NCBI GenBank assembly: GCA_036874045.1
Contig: CM072343.1
Coordinates: forward strand, 11,490,001 to 11,554,000
Direction of reading: 5' to 3'
Length of the DNA stretch: 64,000 nucleotides
Source: Cymodocea nodosa
Lineage: Eukaryota > Streptophyta > Magnoliopsida > Alismatales > Cymodoceaceae
The notes under the pieces are model-generated. The model was not told the origin of the DNA. It saw only the letters and a program-made list of their open reading frames with translations, and searched no databases. Made by a program: the position numbers and the translations under genes. Below, in pieces: positions 45,701 to 58,450 of the stretch (the first letter of the stretch is position 1; each line of letters begins with the position of its first letter).

Positions 45701-48700
45701 TTATCGACCCCTCCTAAGTATATCACTTATAGCATTACATATTTTATCTCCTAGATGCCTAATATCATTTCTGATGTCGTTAAGCACTGCATCTAAGTTA
45801 AGAGGTAGCTGGGTTTGCTGTTCTACTTGAACTGAATAACTTTGTTGTTGTTGTTGTATATGGTCTATATCAGGTTGTTGTTGTTGTCGTTGAGGTTTAT
45901 GCATGGCCTAGAATTTTTGCAAATCTTTGACACTAAATGCTCTCATGCCTTTAGTTTCAGAGGGCCAGTCGAATAAAGTCAATTGACTTGCAAGGATTCT
46001 ACATACAACATCACCATAAAATAACTTTGAACTCATATGCTGTAGTTGAGACATAAAAACATCAAACCAATTTATTTGAATTCTATTCAGTAGGCTATAA
46101 GTTGCATATAAACAGCTTTTGCTGACTTCCAAATTGTGTCCAACTCTCTGAAATAAATTTACATGCAATATATTTGCAATAAATCTTGCCTCTACATTCA
46201 GATTTTCCATTAATCTCATTTCAGAATATACATCTGGAATTTTTGATAAAGACTGAATGTTCCATTCTAGTTGTCTTATCATGTCAAATCTGTTGGTAAG
46301 AACAACACCTTCATTATTTAATCCTAAAACTTTAAAAATTAACTCATGAGACAATATAAACTTCTGTCCATTTATTTGAGTTTTAAGAAAATTTCCATTC
46401 TTGACCAGATTGCTATAAAAAGCTGCAATAAGCTCTATATATTGCTTCCATTTCATTCCTACTGGCAAGAATTTAATGAGGCCTTGAAACTCAAACAGAT
46501 CTCTTATTTCCATCAAATTTCTAAATTTTATTGGACGAGCATTGTTCGTGTTTTCCCAGCACTACACTAGAAAAACTTGGATTTGTTACTTCTATTTTTT
46601 ACTTAGTTAATTTATCTTTATGCCTATTCTTTCTTTTAGAAGTAAACAAACAACCTTTAATACAATTTAGATATTCATTCCAATTTGTACTTTAACTGCA
46701 AGTGCACAGTGTCTATCGTATCAGTGTGCAAGTACAGGTCGATCCCACAGGGAATTGCTGACGAATTTAAGAAATGTTTGATTGTGAACAATTCAAATTT
46801 ATATTCAATAAGCACTCTATTGAGTTACAGTTAACTCAACGGACTAAGTTCGTTGAGTTATGGCTAACTCAACGGACTATCCTTATGGACTTAAGTTAAC
46901 TCCACGAGCCTGCCTCTTCTTTATAATATTGTTATTTACAGAGGAATTCGGCCAACCATTGGGCGATTCCACAGATTGTAAATAACATCAATTAAGCTTT
47001 TTAATACTAGTTAACATTGGATTTATCATTATGCAATACTAACATTCAGATGATTCAAACAGTAACCATTAAAATCTTTAAGTTGTTTTGTACGAACCAA
47101 TTTCAGTAAACTGTAAAATTAAATCTAACATAAAACAATCATAAAACTGATACACATAACATTAATCACGATACAACACAAACAATACAACACTCAAATA
47201 CAACATACAAACAAAGATAAATTGTTTTTGGTATTTTTGTTTTGATGTGAACATGGAAATGGGCGAAAGGTGAAATGTAAAGTAATTTCACTTGACAATA
47301 AATACTTCCGACACTACTTGCAACACGATTACACCATTGAAAATTGAACCACTTACAATTCTGTCTCCTCTCCCTATAGAATCACGAGTCTAGAATTGCA
47401 AGATGATCTCCTCTTCAGCATACAGGCATCAACTCGAAGCCAAGGCTAAAAGCTTTACAATCTCCTGAAATATGAGTCGGCGCTTGGTGAAAATGGCTAC
47501 CCTTCCCGCGACGCAATCACTCCTCACACTAGTTGTCAGGCACTGTGTTTGGCTCGGAATCGACCCGACATCAGGCAAGTATCCTCACAGACCTCCGGAT
47601 TGGTGATTATGGTGGTGATAACGATGGTTGGTGTGATACTTCGGAGAATCGCCGATACTGTCTGCAGAAAGCTCGGTGCTCCTCCTCTATATACACTAGC
47701 CGTCCATCGATCACACTCTTTCTTTTTTTCTTCTTTTCTTTTATATTTCTTCAATGGTAACTACTTCTGCTTGAATGATCGGTTGGATTTCCTTCCTTTA
47801 GATCAACGGCGATGATTTCTTTCTCCCTGCGTGATACGTGCGAACGTGGTTTTTCCTTCCAACTGTTTATTCCTACAACCGCTACAGTGGCATATTAGAA
47901 AATATATAGTCCGTGGAGTTACAGATAACTCAACGGACTTCCTTCCTTGATTTAACTACAAAACACGTGCAAAAATAACAACTTAAGTTTATAACGCTAA
48001 CCTAACGTTGCCTTAGTGTATTTTCATGTAACTCAACGCGTGCAGTTATACTAACTTAACGAGTTATAACGTAAGTAAATCTACCAGCTCTCAACACATG
48101 TCAGCAGTTGTTTAAACATAAAATAACATTTCGGAGAGTTACAGGTATAACTATCCGATGCTAAGATGCATTTTCGGATACTTAAGAATTTCACAGCCTG
48201 CAATTTACCGACAGTTCATAAATGTACTAAATTAACATCAATTCCCCAAAATTAAGCAGATTCTTCAATTAAAGCATATAATAGTGCAATTATAACATAA
48301 TGGCTTAATTCTCATATGATAAGCTAAATATTATGTAATTAACCATCATTTAACCGTTAATAATATGCACTTTTTCATTCTAAACAAGCATGAAGAATCT
48401 GACATGTAATCAGATTATTGTATTTCTACAATGCTTCTTCAGATCTAAAATGAATTGCATTACCTTGAATTTTTAATATTGTACACAAAGAAGGTGATAC
48501 CTGAAGTCGTGATTCAGAGTTTAATTCATCTTCAGGAACCTCTTCTTCAAAATGAATGTCATGTTGTTCCTCTTCCAAAATATTATCTTGAAGCTGCTCA
48601 GGTAAGCTTGATTCTTCAGCTTCAACAGTGTTAGGAACATTGTCAATATGCTCAACATTCATCTGTTCAGTCTCTATAGAATGTTTAGAGTTCAATTTTT

Positions 48701-49811
48701 CCACAAATTATGCAGCCGGTGTATCTGTCTATAATTGTTCATTTTGTTCAATAGATAATTCCATTGATTCATGTTGTGAATTCTCAGACTCTGCTTCTAT
48801 AGATTCCGAAGAAGGCTGGTTAACTTTTAGTTCTTCTAGAGTCTTAACATTTTCAATATCTGTTACTCTAGACAATTCAGCCTGTGAACTACTTACTACT
48901 TCAACATTGTCAATTATATCTGCAATAACTTGTTCAATGTCAAGTGCCTGATGCTTTGATTTGTTAATTTCTGCATCATCAGGACTTGTACTAATAGAAA
49001 AACTTGAGCTTATATTTGACTTGTATTTCTTCTCAAGCTTTCTAGCAAGGGAAAATAAAGTCTCATTATCTTCATCAGTTTTAGTGTGTTCGGAATTGAT
49101 GAGTTTATTAGATGCACAATAAGGTACAATGTCTAGACATACATTGTCCTTTAGAAATAAATTTTCATCTGATTTTCCTTTTTCAATAGACTTTGTTTCC
49201 TTAGACATAATTTTTCTGACTTTCCTTCTTCTATAACATTTTTGTTTTTCCTTTTCATGTATTGCTGTTTTCTTTTCAAATTGCTCTATAAAAGTTTTCT
49301 ACTTTAATTCTTCTAAGGCACTTTCTATTGCAACGACCTTTCGAAGACTGTCAACTTTTGTTTTGTCTACAACAATATCTAATTCTACTTGTTTTGAATA
49401 TAGAGTAGGGATAGCTGATTCATGCTCTTCCTCAAATACATGTAGTCTTGTACCGTTTATAGGAGTTTGAGGAGTTCTATTTGATGAACCTACACCTTTT
49501 TCCAAATATTTTGCATACTATTCCAAAAATGCAATCTCAGCACATTTCATTCTATATTCTCTATCAAATTTACTACAAATACCCATGTATGTAATATTTG
49601 CATCAGTATGCTGAAGTTCTTGTCTAACTTCATCTAATATATCCTAAGGAAAGAAGTAATCTCTATAAAGTTCTGCTAACCTTTTGTCCACTCGAAATAT
49701 TTTCTTGAACTAAGTATGTGGAACTTCATCATTCTCTATTTCTTTTCCTTTTGCATCTCTTCTGCTTTTGCCTTTTCCTCTACCATGACCTTTGTAGAAC
49801 TTGGATACCAT
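45701..49811 (-). pseudogene. Accessory ORF of element C, split by solo LTR J
   Basis: Coding parts are 48387-49811 and 45701-46542. It starts MVSKFYKGHGRGKGKSRR (basic), then one copy of the helical domain found twice in E (KRLAELYRDYFFP, ILDEVRQELQ, AEIAFLE), a long acidic region rich in Glu and Ser, then the globular domain: ARPIKFRNLMEIRDLFEFQG, LIAAFYSNLV, FKVLGLNNEGV, RVGHNLEVSKSCLYATYSLL, KLFYGDVVCRILASQ, and RAFSVKDLQKF. A Gln-rich tail ends ISDILRRGR. The domain order matches the gypsy accessory ORFs. J inserted just before the globular domain. Stops are mostly TAG. A TATTTAAA box (49894-49901) is about 85 bp before the ATG. Function unknown. Confidence 0.75.
46543..48386 (-). repeat. 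Solo LTR J (gypsy family of B) inserted in the C accessory ORF
   Basis: Minus-strand LTR of 1844 bp ending TAAACA at 48386 (the reverse of TGTTTAGAATG) with a perfect target duplication AGCAT (46538-46542, 48387-48391). Removing it restores the reading frame of the C accessory ORF. Its segment 47961-48066 is nearly identical to part of the copia C LTR. Confidence 0.92.
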
Positions 49812-51394
49812 CGTCGTAGGTTGTAACAGCAACAAGTGGGAAAGATTTTCTTGACAAAGTTTACAAATAATCTAAGTGCCCGTGTAATAAGTGTTTAAAT
49901 AGGGTTTTTAGGCGTATAACTCAATGTGAAGAGAAGTCGGGTTTAGAAATAAAATAAATATTGAATAAAGTTTATTCAATCAAAGTACCCGAAATATTCA
50001 AGTATAACTCGTTGAGTTAACTAACTTAACGAGTAAAACGTTGTCTAGAGGCAGTTTTACATGTTACCTTATCTAACACAACGTCTAGTTAGTACACGAA
50101 ACAATTTTCAGATGCTTCCAACGAAAACGTTCCGAAAACAACACACATGTTAAACTTAACATTATCTTGAGAACATTGTAAACTATTTGAACATTTTGTC
50201 GTTTGAATCTAAAATAGTTTGTCTTTTTAAATTATTTCATCAAGATTTTAAGAGGACATTAATTCAGATTAACTAAGATTTGAATTCTAAATTATATTAA
50301 TCTATTTTCGACATTGTTAATCCTCCCCCTACAAATATACTTCAAATATATTCAATCAACATACAAAATATACTTGTAGTGACAATAGATGTTAAGTATA
50401 ACTATACTTTTAAATTTTCTTTTCAGAGTCTTCCGTTATCCTGACATCATCAAAAATGATTTCCAGAATCAATTCCTACTGTATATGAATCAAAACACAA
50501 CTTTGAACCCACTGTGATTAATTCAAGGAGAATAAAAGAATGTATCTCAAATAAACGTTTTCAAAAGTACTAATGTTGATTCAATAAATCAGTAGTCATA
50601 TTGGTAGAAACTATATGCGATTCAAAGATATCTGTAATTAATGAAACAACTTTTTCTTTTCAAAATAGTAAATATTGATAATTTTCTTTAAAAGTTAGTT
50701 TGAAAAGTTTGAATCATATAAGAGCTTTCTAATGTACCCGTGTAATGAGCTTTCAGTCAACAATCCCAAATCTAATCAGGACCTTAGGTTGCCAGAATTA
50801 AAGAATCCTTTTTCAGGACAACAATCCTTACATACCTATCTGCTCAAGTACAAAAGGCTCGTGATCAAACTGATCAATAAACTCTCAAAGATTTTCACTT
50901 TGTAAGCACTTTTCATTTTAAGCACAGTATATATGTATTCCATTAATACAGATGCAATAAAACACAAATCTCATACAATTTTTACTTCTATGATTGTACT
51001 GAGAATATGAATCAGTTTCAATAAGCTTATACTTTTGATTAACAGTTTAAGATGAGTTACATATAACTTATTCTACAAGTTTAATCAATTAAGTCAAATT
51101 TATGCATGATCATATGCATTTTCCTTAATTCAAAGAAAACATTTAATCAAAATTTCAGAATGTCAGAAGTATTTAATGTTTTTCATTTACACTTCCACTT
51201 AAAATCATAAAAAACCATTAAAATTGATAAACTACTTAAAATCAATAAGATACTACTATGATTTTACAATAAATTCATAGTATCTTAAGTAGCAGTTTAG
51301 ATATTACTTTAGATATTTACAATAAGTATATAATATCTATGAGGTGAACAACATCATCAATAATATTTATCTTTTTATGTGGAGTTTAAGGATT
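49812..51394 (-). other. Non-coding region between RNase H and accessory ORF in C, shared with gypsy element B
   Basis: No gene. Positions 51330 down to about 50230 align in sense with B 36240-37330. The last 400 bp before the accessory ATG contain AACGAGTTA-type motifs (49970-50060) and a TATTTAAA box at 49894-49901. Confidence 0.65.
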
Positions 51395-53890
51395 TTACAC
51401 ATCACATAGCCTACAAATACCTAAATTTAATCTAATGTTGCAGAATGTATTTTCGTCTAGAGGTTTTGTAAATATATCAGCTAATTGATTTTTACTAGAC
51501 ACAAATTCTAATTTAATTTTTCCTTTAATTACGTTATCTCTTAGAAAATGATGTCTAACCTCTATATGCTTTGCTCTTGAATGTAATACAGGATATTTGG
51601 AAAGATTTATTGTGTCATAAGATAATCCAAAATCTTCTAAAGTTTGCCTTATCCACAAAATCTGAGTGCAACACAGTGCAGCAGCAACATATTCAGCTTC
51701 TGTAGTAGAAAGTGCTACACAGTTTTGCTTTTTACTAAACCATGACACCAAATTATTTCCCAATAATTGACATGTGCCACTCGTACTCTTTCTATCAGAT
51801 TTAGATCCTACATAATCAACATCAGTATATCCTATAAGATCTATTGAACTATCCTTAGAATAATATAGTCCAAAATTTTTAGTTCCTTGTATATATCTAA
51901 ATATTCTTTTAACTGCTATTAAGTGTGATTCCTTAGGATTAGATTGAAATCTAACACAAACACACACAACAAACATAATATCAAGTCTACTAGTAGTCAA
52001 ATAAAGTAAAGAACCAATCATACTTCTGTATTTTCTTTGATCTATAGATTTTCCTATGTCATCAATATCTAACTTTAAAGTAGTACTCATAGGAGTTCCT
52101 CGAATCCTTGTATCATTAAAATTAAATTTCTTAAGCATTTCATCTACATATTTTTCCTGATTTAAAAATATACCTTTATCCATTTGCTTAATTTGAAGTC
52201 ATAGAAATATGAAAGTTCTCCTATCATACTCATTTCAAACTGATTAGTCATCTCTTCAGAGAATATTTCTATCAACTTATCAGAGGTTGCCCCAAAGATT
52301 ATATCATCCACGTATATTTGAACAACAATCTGATCTTTACCATCTCTCTTAATAAATAGAGTATGATCCACTTTTCCCATGATATAGCCTTTTTCTATTA
52401 AAAAAGTAGACAATCTTTCATACCATGATCTAGGTACTTGCTTCAAACCATATAAAGCTTTCTTCAATTTATACACAAAGTCAGGATTTTTAATATCTTC
52501 AAATCCAGTTGGTTATTTTACATAGACTTCTTCATTAATTAAACCATTTAGAAATGCACTCTTTACATCCATTTGATATAATTTAAAATCCATATAACAA
52601 GCATAGGCCAATAATATTCTAATACTTTCTAACCTAGCCACAGGAGCAAATGTTTCATCATAATCTAATCCTTCTTCCTGTGTATACCCTTGTGCAACTA
52701 ATCTAGCTTTATTCCTTATAATTTGACCAGTTTCGTTAGTTTTATTTCTAAAGATCCACTTTGTACCTATTATGGACTGATTTTCTGGTGGAGAGACTAA
52801 TTCCCATACATCATTTCTGATGAATTGATTTAGTTCTTCTTGCATTGCCACTATCTAATTTTCATCAGATAATGCTTCTTGTATATTCCTTGGTTCCACC
52901 ATAGAAAAAAACATACACATACTATTTAAATTTACTGAAGCTCTAGTTTTAACTCCCTCATTAATATCACCAATGACTTGAGTAATGGGATGTGATGAAG
53001 AATAACGCCAATTTCTCTGATTTTCCTCAATATTCTCATCAACATCTGAAAGTCCATCACTTTCATCATTAGTTTGATCATTTAAGTTCATATTTTTGAT
53101 TTTCTTAGATAAATGATCAATCTCTCTATTGATCTCTAACTCATTTGGAAAATTGATCATATCATCACTATCAGCTTTAGATTGAGATTCTCTAAGAGAA
53201 TTTTCATTGAAGCTTACATGGAGGGTTTCTTCAATAGTCCTAGAAGTCTTGTTATATACTCTATAGGCTTTACTTCTAGTAGAGTAACCTACAAAAATTC
53301 CTTCATCCGATTTGGCTTGAAATTTATCCCTTTTATCCTTAGTATTAAGAATAAAACACTTGCAGCCAAATGGTTTCATATAGGAAATTTTTGGAACCCT
53401 ATTAAACATAATTTCAAAAGGAGTTTTATTAACATGAGGTCTTAAATGACTTCTGTTAATAACATAACAAGCTGTATTTACTACTTCATCTCAAAGATTT
53501 TGAGGTAACTTATGTTCATTCAACATAGTTCTGGCCATTTCTTGAAGTGATCTATTCTTTCTCTCAATAACACCATTTTGACATGGTGCTCTTGGAAAAT
53601 AAAACCTATGATCAATGCCTTGCTCATTACAATAGTTATCCATTTGATCATTATCAAATTCAGTTCCATGATCACTCCTAAGTTTTTGAATAGAGACACT
53701 CTACTCATTTTGAACAAAATTGCAAAACATTTTAAATTTTTCAAAAACTTCTGTCTTAGATGCTAGAAAATATACCCAAGTGTATCTAGAGAAGTCATCT
53801 ACTAAAACAAATACATACCGTTTACCACCAAGACTCATGATTCTTGTTGGTCCAAATAGATATGCATAGATATGCATCACTAGTTTCAGC
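51395..53890 (-). pseudogene. pol: Element C integrase core, reverse transcriptase and RNase H
   Basis: Ty1/copia order on the minus strand. Integrase: RSDHGTEFDNDQM (second Asp) and GVIERKNRSL (Glu) are present, but the protease, HHCC zinc part and first catalytic Asp are gone: a deletion joins a Gag-side segment to HIYLFGP near 53860. RT (52851-52162): [29 protein letters not shown] and the catalytic YVDDIIFG. A frameshift near 52190 separates RT from RNase H. RNase H (52183-51395): STSGTCQLLG, SKKQNCVALSTTEAEYVA and the TKPLDENTF end; the CDN-type catalytic Asp segment appears deleted. Not functional. Confidence 0.9.
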
Positions 53891-53947
53891 TAGCAAACAT
53901 GAATTTAAATCAACTGTACCAAAAGGTACCCAATGTTTCATATTTCT

Positions 53948-56227
53948 TCTTTAAACTGCTCTAGAAAGTCCTTTGAGTATTTTTCTTGGTACCCAATGTT
54001 GTTGAGGACCAAGTTCATTAAATGCATATTTCTTCTTTTTGTTTAAAAATAGTTTAACATTATTATTTATATTCTTATTAGTTGTAAGTACTATTGATTT
54101 ATCATTAGCTTCAGACTCACATATAGCATTATTGCTTTTACAATCATTCTTTTTGTTTTTAGATGTAGTATAATCAAGACCAAACCGATTTTTATCAGAT
54201 GTTAATTTATTTCGGTCATGCTCATACATTTCAGTAAGTTCATACCAAGATTTTGTACTTGTATTAACATTTTCCGTACATACAAAATCTTTTTCTGCAC
54301 AAGAATTTTTAGTTTTATCACATGCAGAATAAGTAATTGGTCTAATACCAGTGTATTGAATTACATGCTCAGGTTTCTAAATTTTCAGTTTACTACAATT
54401 GTCTAAAATTTTAGAAACATTGGAAACTGAATTTCCAGAACAAGAAACAAGATTTTTAAAAACATTTATAGTCATGTTAGAAGTACAATTTGAAAAATCA
54501 CATTGATTTATATTATTACTGCATAATTCATCCCTTGACGTACCTACTTCTACATATTTATTACCTTGCTTCATAATAAAAGGAATTTTAGTCTTAGATT
54601 TACTTGAACGGCAACTAATAAATCCTTTATTGGCTTGAGATTCAGGATATTCAAGATAATCAAATCCTAAGCCAAATTTATAAGACACCGCAGGGGTACT
54701 AGTTAGTTTGTCTAACTTAGTTTGACTTAAATTCCATTTATCAATGGTAGAATTTAAATCTTGCTCTCTTAGTTTTAATTTATCTATCTCTAATTCAAGT
54801 TCATTTATATTGTTTCTCAACATTTCATTTTCAGATTCTATCTTTAATTTTTCAGCATTTATATTCTGTATTTGTTCATGAAAGATACATTCACTAAATC
54901 TAAATTTTTGCAAATCTCTAGCATGATTTTCATTATCACATTTAAACTTTTCTAAAGTAGTAGACAGAAAACAATTTTCTTCTTCCATAATGGAGGAAGA
55001 TTTTCTAATATTCTTATTTTCCAGTTTACATACTTTAAGTTTTTGTAATAATGCATGATAAGCACATAATAATTCATCAAAGTTGAAATCTGAATGACTT
55101 TCAGGATCAGATATTACCTCAGACTCATCTGCCATGAAGCACACATGAGCAACCTCTTCTAACTCTTGTTCTCCTTCTGAATGTGAAGATTTTGATGTTG
55201 ATTCCTTAGATTTAGACTCTTTAGATGTGTCATCCCAAGTGACCTTCAAAGCCTTTTTCTTGTAAAACTTTTTCTGAGTTTTCTAAGCCGTTTTCTTTTG
55301 ATTTGTACTACTATGCTTTTCATTTTTCCTCATAGGACAGTATGGAGAAAGATGTCCAGGTTTCTTACAGTTGTAACATACATACTTTCTAGATGAAGAA
55401 TTCTTGTCATTCAATGATTTTGACGTTGAGGGTTTATCATTTTTGTTCCTTTGCTATTTCCTAGCTTTCCATGCTTTTTTGAATTTCCTAGTCAGCAAAA
55501 TCAAATCCTCGTTAGAATCAGGAGATATATTAGAATCTGAATTAATTTCAAAGGCTATTTTTTTCTTCATTTTTAGTTTATTGTGACTCAATGATTCATT
55601 TAATTGAACTTCATAAGCTATTAAATTTCCTATAAGTTCATTCATATTATAAACATTTAAATCTCATGATTCCTCAATTGATGTTACTTTCTGAGACCAT
55701 TTAGAACTTAGGGATCTGAGAATTTTCCTCACCAAATCCTTCTGTTCAAAATTCTTTCCTAGACATTTTAAAGAGTTTATGATATCAAGAAATCTGGAAA
55801 ACATCTCAGAAACATTTTCGTCTTCATGCATCTTAAAGAGTTCATATTTATGAATCAACATGTTTATTTTAGTCTCTTTAACTTGAGAAGTACCTTCATG
55901 TGAAACTTCTAATGCATGCCACACCTCATAAGCATATTTATATGCCTACCCTTTACTGAACTGTTCATAACTCAATGCACAAAATAAAATATTTAAGCCC
56001 TTAGCATTCAGAGTTTCATTTTCTTTTTTAGTAATTGTCCAAGTATTATAAGGAGTAGTTAATGGAGTATATGGTTTAGAAATCATGAACCACAACTTAT
56101 GATCTATACTTTGAAGAAAAGCAGTCATCCTATATTTCCAATATTCAAAATGTATTCCATCAAATAAAGGAGGACGATTAAGATTTTGGCCTTCATATAA
56201 AGAAAAATTACCATGTCCAGTAGCCAT
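53948..56227 (-). pseudogene. gag: Gag of element C
   Basis: Starts MATGHGNFSLYEGQNLNRPP. UBN2/copia-type capsid: YWKYRMTAFLQSIDHKLW, GLNILFCALSYEQF, KINMLIHKYELFKM, LVRKILRSL. A CCHC zinc knuckle CYNCKKPGHLSPYC lies at about 55340-55378. Then follows a long coiled coil (about 55000-54700: ENEMLRNNINELELEIDKLK), characteristic of Sirevirus Gag, and a segment ending GPQQHWVPRK that normally leads into protease. All parts lie in one frame with TAG stops at about 55943, 55661 and 55451 and a few more. Gag would build the cytoplasmic particle. Confidence 0.88.
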
Positions 56228-56414
56228 CTTACCTTAGATTTTTCAACCTATTTGATTTTAAACAGTCTAAAAGCTTTAAAACAACTTGAGCCTTAAATCA
56301 AGAAAGTTAAACGTATGCTCAGATATTAATTTTTGTTTAAAAACAAGGAAGGTAGAATAAGCAATGATATTAAATAAGTTGGTATCGATTTTATATCAAA
56401 GATTATTAATTCAA

Positions 56415-56426
56415 GCTCTGATACCA
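56415..56426 (-). other. Primer binding site of element C (initiator Met tRNA)
   Basis: TGGTATCAGAGC on the minus strand, 2 bp from the 5' LTR; an exact match to the usual copia primer site for initiator tRNA-Met. Confidence 0.92.
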
Positions 56427-56428
56427 CT

Positions 56429-58149
56429 TGTAGGATCGTATGGCTACACAAGAGGGGGGTGAATTGTGTATTTTTAATATTTTTTGAAATATAATTGAAA
56501 CTTTAAAACTCAAAAACAAGTCGAGACAGTGTTTTCATAAAATCATTTTTATTCAAGGTTTCAATTACAATATACAATTCAATTCTCTTTAGAAATTGTA
56601 GATGCAATTATATTTCGATACCATGTTTCATCTATACAATTTCATAACTACAAACAGAGAAAACTAATTTGCAGAATTTAAAACATTTCTCCCTATTTCA
56701 GATCTTTCTTCTTCTTCTTTTTCTTCTTCAGCAATTCTTCAGTGACGAATATCTTGTCTTTCTCTACTTCACCGAATTTGCTTTCTTTTGATACTTCAAA
56801 TCTTCAGCGACGTAAATCTAACCTTTTCTGCTTCACTAAATTTTCCCTGAAGTGGCGTTTTTGATCCCTAAAAAAGATTTTTCTTTTGGTGTGTAGGGAT
56901 GGTTTGATCCTTGAAAAGATTTTTCTTTTGTGTGCAAGGATGGTTTGATCAATGAGAACTCTATACCTTTTATACTGTATCTTCATTTCATGCATATCCT
57001 CCACGCTTAATCACTACCAGTTTTCCACTTCTCCACGTCTTTTCTTTTAAACACACACGTTCCAACCCACGTTTATATTTCGAATTTCCTGTAATCATCA
57101 GTCTTGGATCTCTGAAAAATTTCCTGCAAAATAAACTTTCTTGTCCAAAAAATTTTTCATCATTGTAATAAAAAGTCGTTACTTTAATGTTAACTAAACG
57201 AGTAACACAAGTATATATATATAACTTAACGTTTCTAACTTAACGAGTTCACCATGTGCCATTTCACGTGACAAGTACTGTAGCTAACTCAACGAACTAA
57301 GTCTGTGGTGTTATGATAACTCAACGAACCAGCTTAACCTTTCTTTCGGAAGGTTAAACGATAACTCACCAAAATAGTTTAAGTTTTAGATAGTTACGGA
57401 TGTAAGTCACCGAAAAACTCTTTATATTATAAAACTAGTGAGACACGTGTCAAGACCTGAAAACATGACTTAAGTTACCTTTTGGATAGTTACGACTGTA
57501 AGTCTCCAAAAAACTTTAACTCACCGATTCAGTAATAAACAAATGTTTTTATAATAAGAATTTTACCACGTGCAAAAATAACAACTTAAGTTTATAATGC
57601 TAACCTAACGTGTTGCCTTAGTGTTCAATATAGAAACTCAACGCATTTAGTTATGTTAACTTAACGAGTTAAACATGTGCACCTCACGTGATACAATATA
57701 ACATTCATAACTTATAATTTCACCACATGTATAACACTAACTTAACGAGTTCGTCTCTTCTTTTACTCACTAACTTAACGAGTTATCACATGACCTATTT
57801 TAACCTTTAAGCCTCTAACTTAACGAGTTCTCACGTGACCTCTATATAAACAAAACTCTAACTTAACGAGTTGTCTAAACGTGCATTGTTCATGATACAG
57901 AAGATATAACTTTAAAATATATCATGCTTTTCAATAAAAATACACGTTAACTTAATGTTTAGCTAAATGAGAAATTAATTCAACGAAACGACTAGTTATT
58001 AACTTCAGATCCAATACAGACAAGTATTTATATCAATAAGCTTTTTCTGTATTAATTGATGATTTTAATTTCTTTTCACAAGCAATAGTAATTGAGCAAA
58101 TATGATTATTTTCATTCAGCACACATCATCAAAACAAAAATACTCAACA
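56429..58149 (-). repeat. 5' LTR of element C
   Basis: 1721 bp, highly similar to 43475-45204. TATAAAAG on the minus strand at 56967-56974. The U3 portion at 57566-57690 shares about 100 bp in sense with gypsy LTRs B and J. Dense in TAACTTAACG motifs (57180-57860). Confidence 0.93.
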
Positions 58150-58154
58150 AAAAG

Positions 58155-58450
58155 TACATACTTTCTATGTATTTTCCTGTTAAAATCTCTATAATAGCAT
58201 AGACATAAGTAACAAAAATATAGTTGGCACTCATATTGAATCAATTTAACTATCCTTAAGTAATCTTTTTTGAATTTTTCTTAAATAAATTGACTTCAAT
58301 AAAAATCAGAATTTCATAAATTTTTAACTACTAGAAAACTGAAATTCGAAAATAGATATTTTGTTTTGTTTAGTTTTTTTGTTTTTAATGATAAAGACAT
58401 TAAATTCTAAAACTACCTTATAACAAGCCAAAATACATTGAACAAGACCA
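58155..58450 (-). other. Non-coding region of element E after RNase H
   Basis: AT-rich stretch between the RNase H stop and the insertion site of C. No gene seen. It continues at 43469 on the other side of C. Confidence 0.6.

Larger units (their letters stand above)
43475..58149 (-). mobile_element. Element C: Sirevirus-like Ty1/copia element with accessory ORF
   Basis: LTRs 43475-45204 and 56429-58149, target duplication AAAAG (43470-43474, 58150-58154), 14,675 bp including solo LTR J. Minus-strand order: primer site, gag, (deleted protease/integrase N-terminus), integrase core, RT, RNase H, shared non-coding module, accessory ORF, two polypurine tracts, LTR. Without J it is 12.8 kb, large for Ty1/copia. 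Inserted in the non-coding region of E between RNase H and the accessory ORF. Confidence 0.93.

Noticed and set aside
47533-47815. Overlapping short frames within solo LTR J
   Set aside because: Arise from LTR sequence; only the approximately 45-codon antisense stretch recurs in other copies, and that is reported separately with low interest.
45701-49811. Accessory ORF of C as an envelope gene
   Set aside because: The position fits an env-like gene, but I see no signal peptide, membrane helix or cleavage site; the globular domain resembles a plant transposon-associated protein instead.
53182-53766. Plus-strand open frames inside the pol genes (also near 15354-16142, 48628-48951, 60550-61307)
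   Set aside because: They are mirror frames of the minus-strand coding sequence with no family signature.
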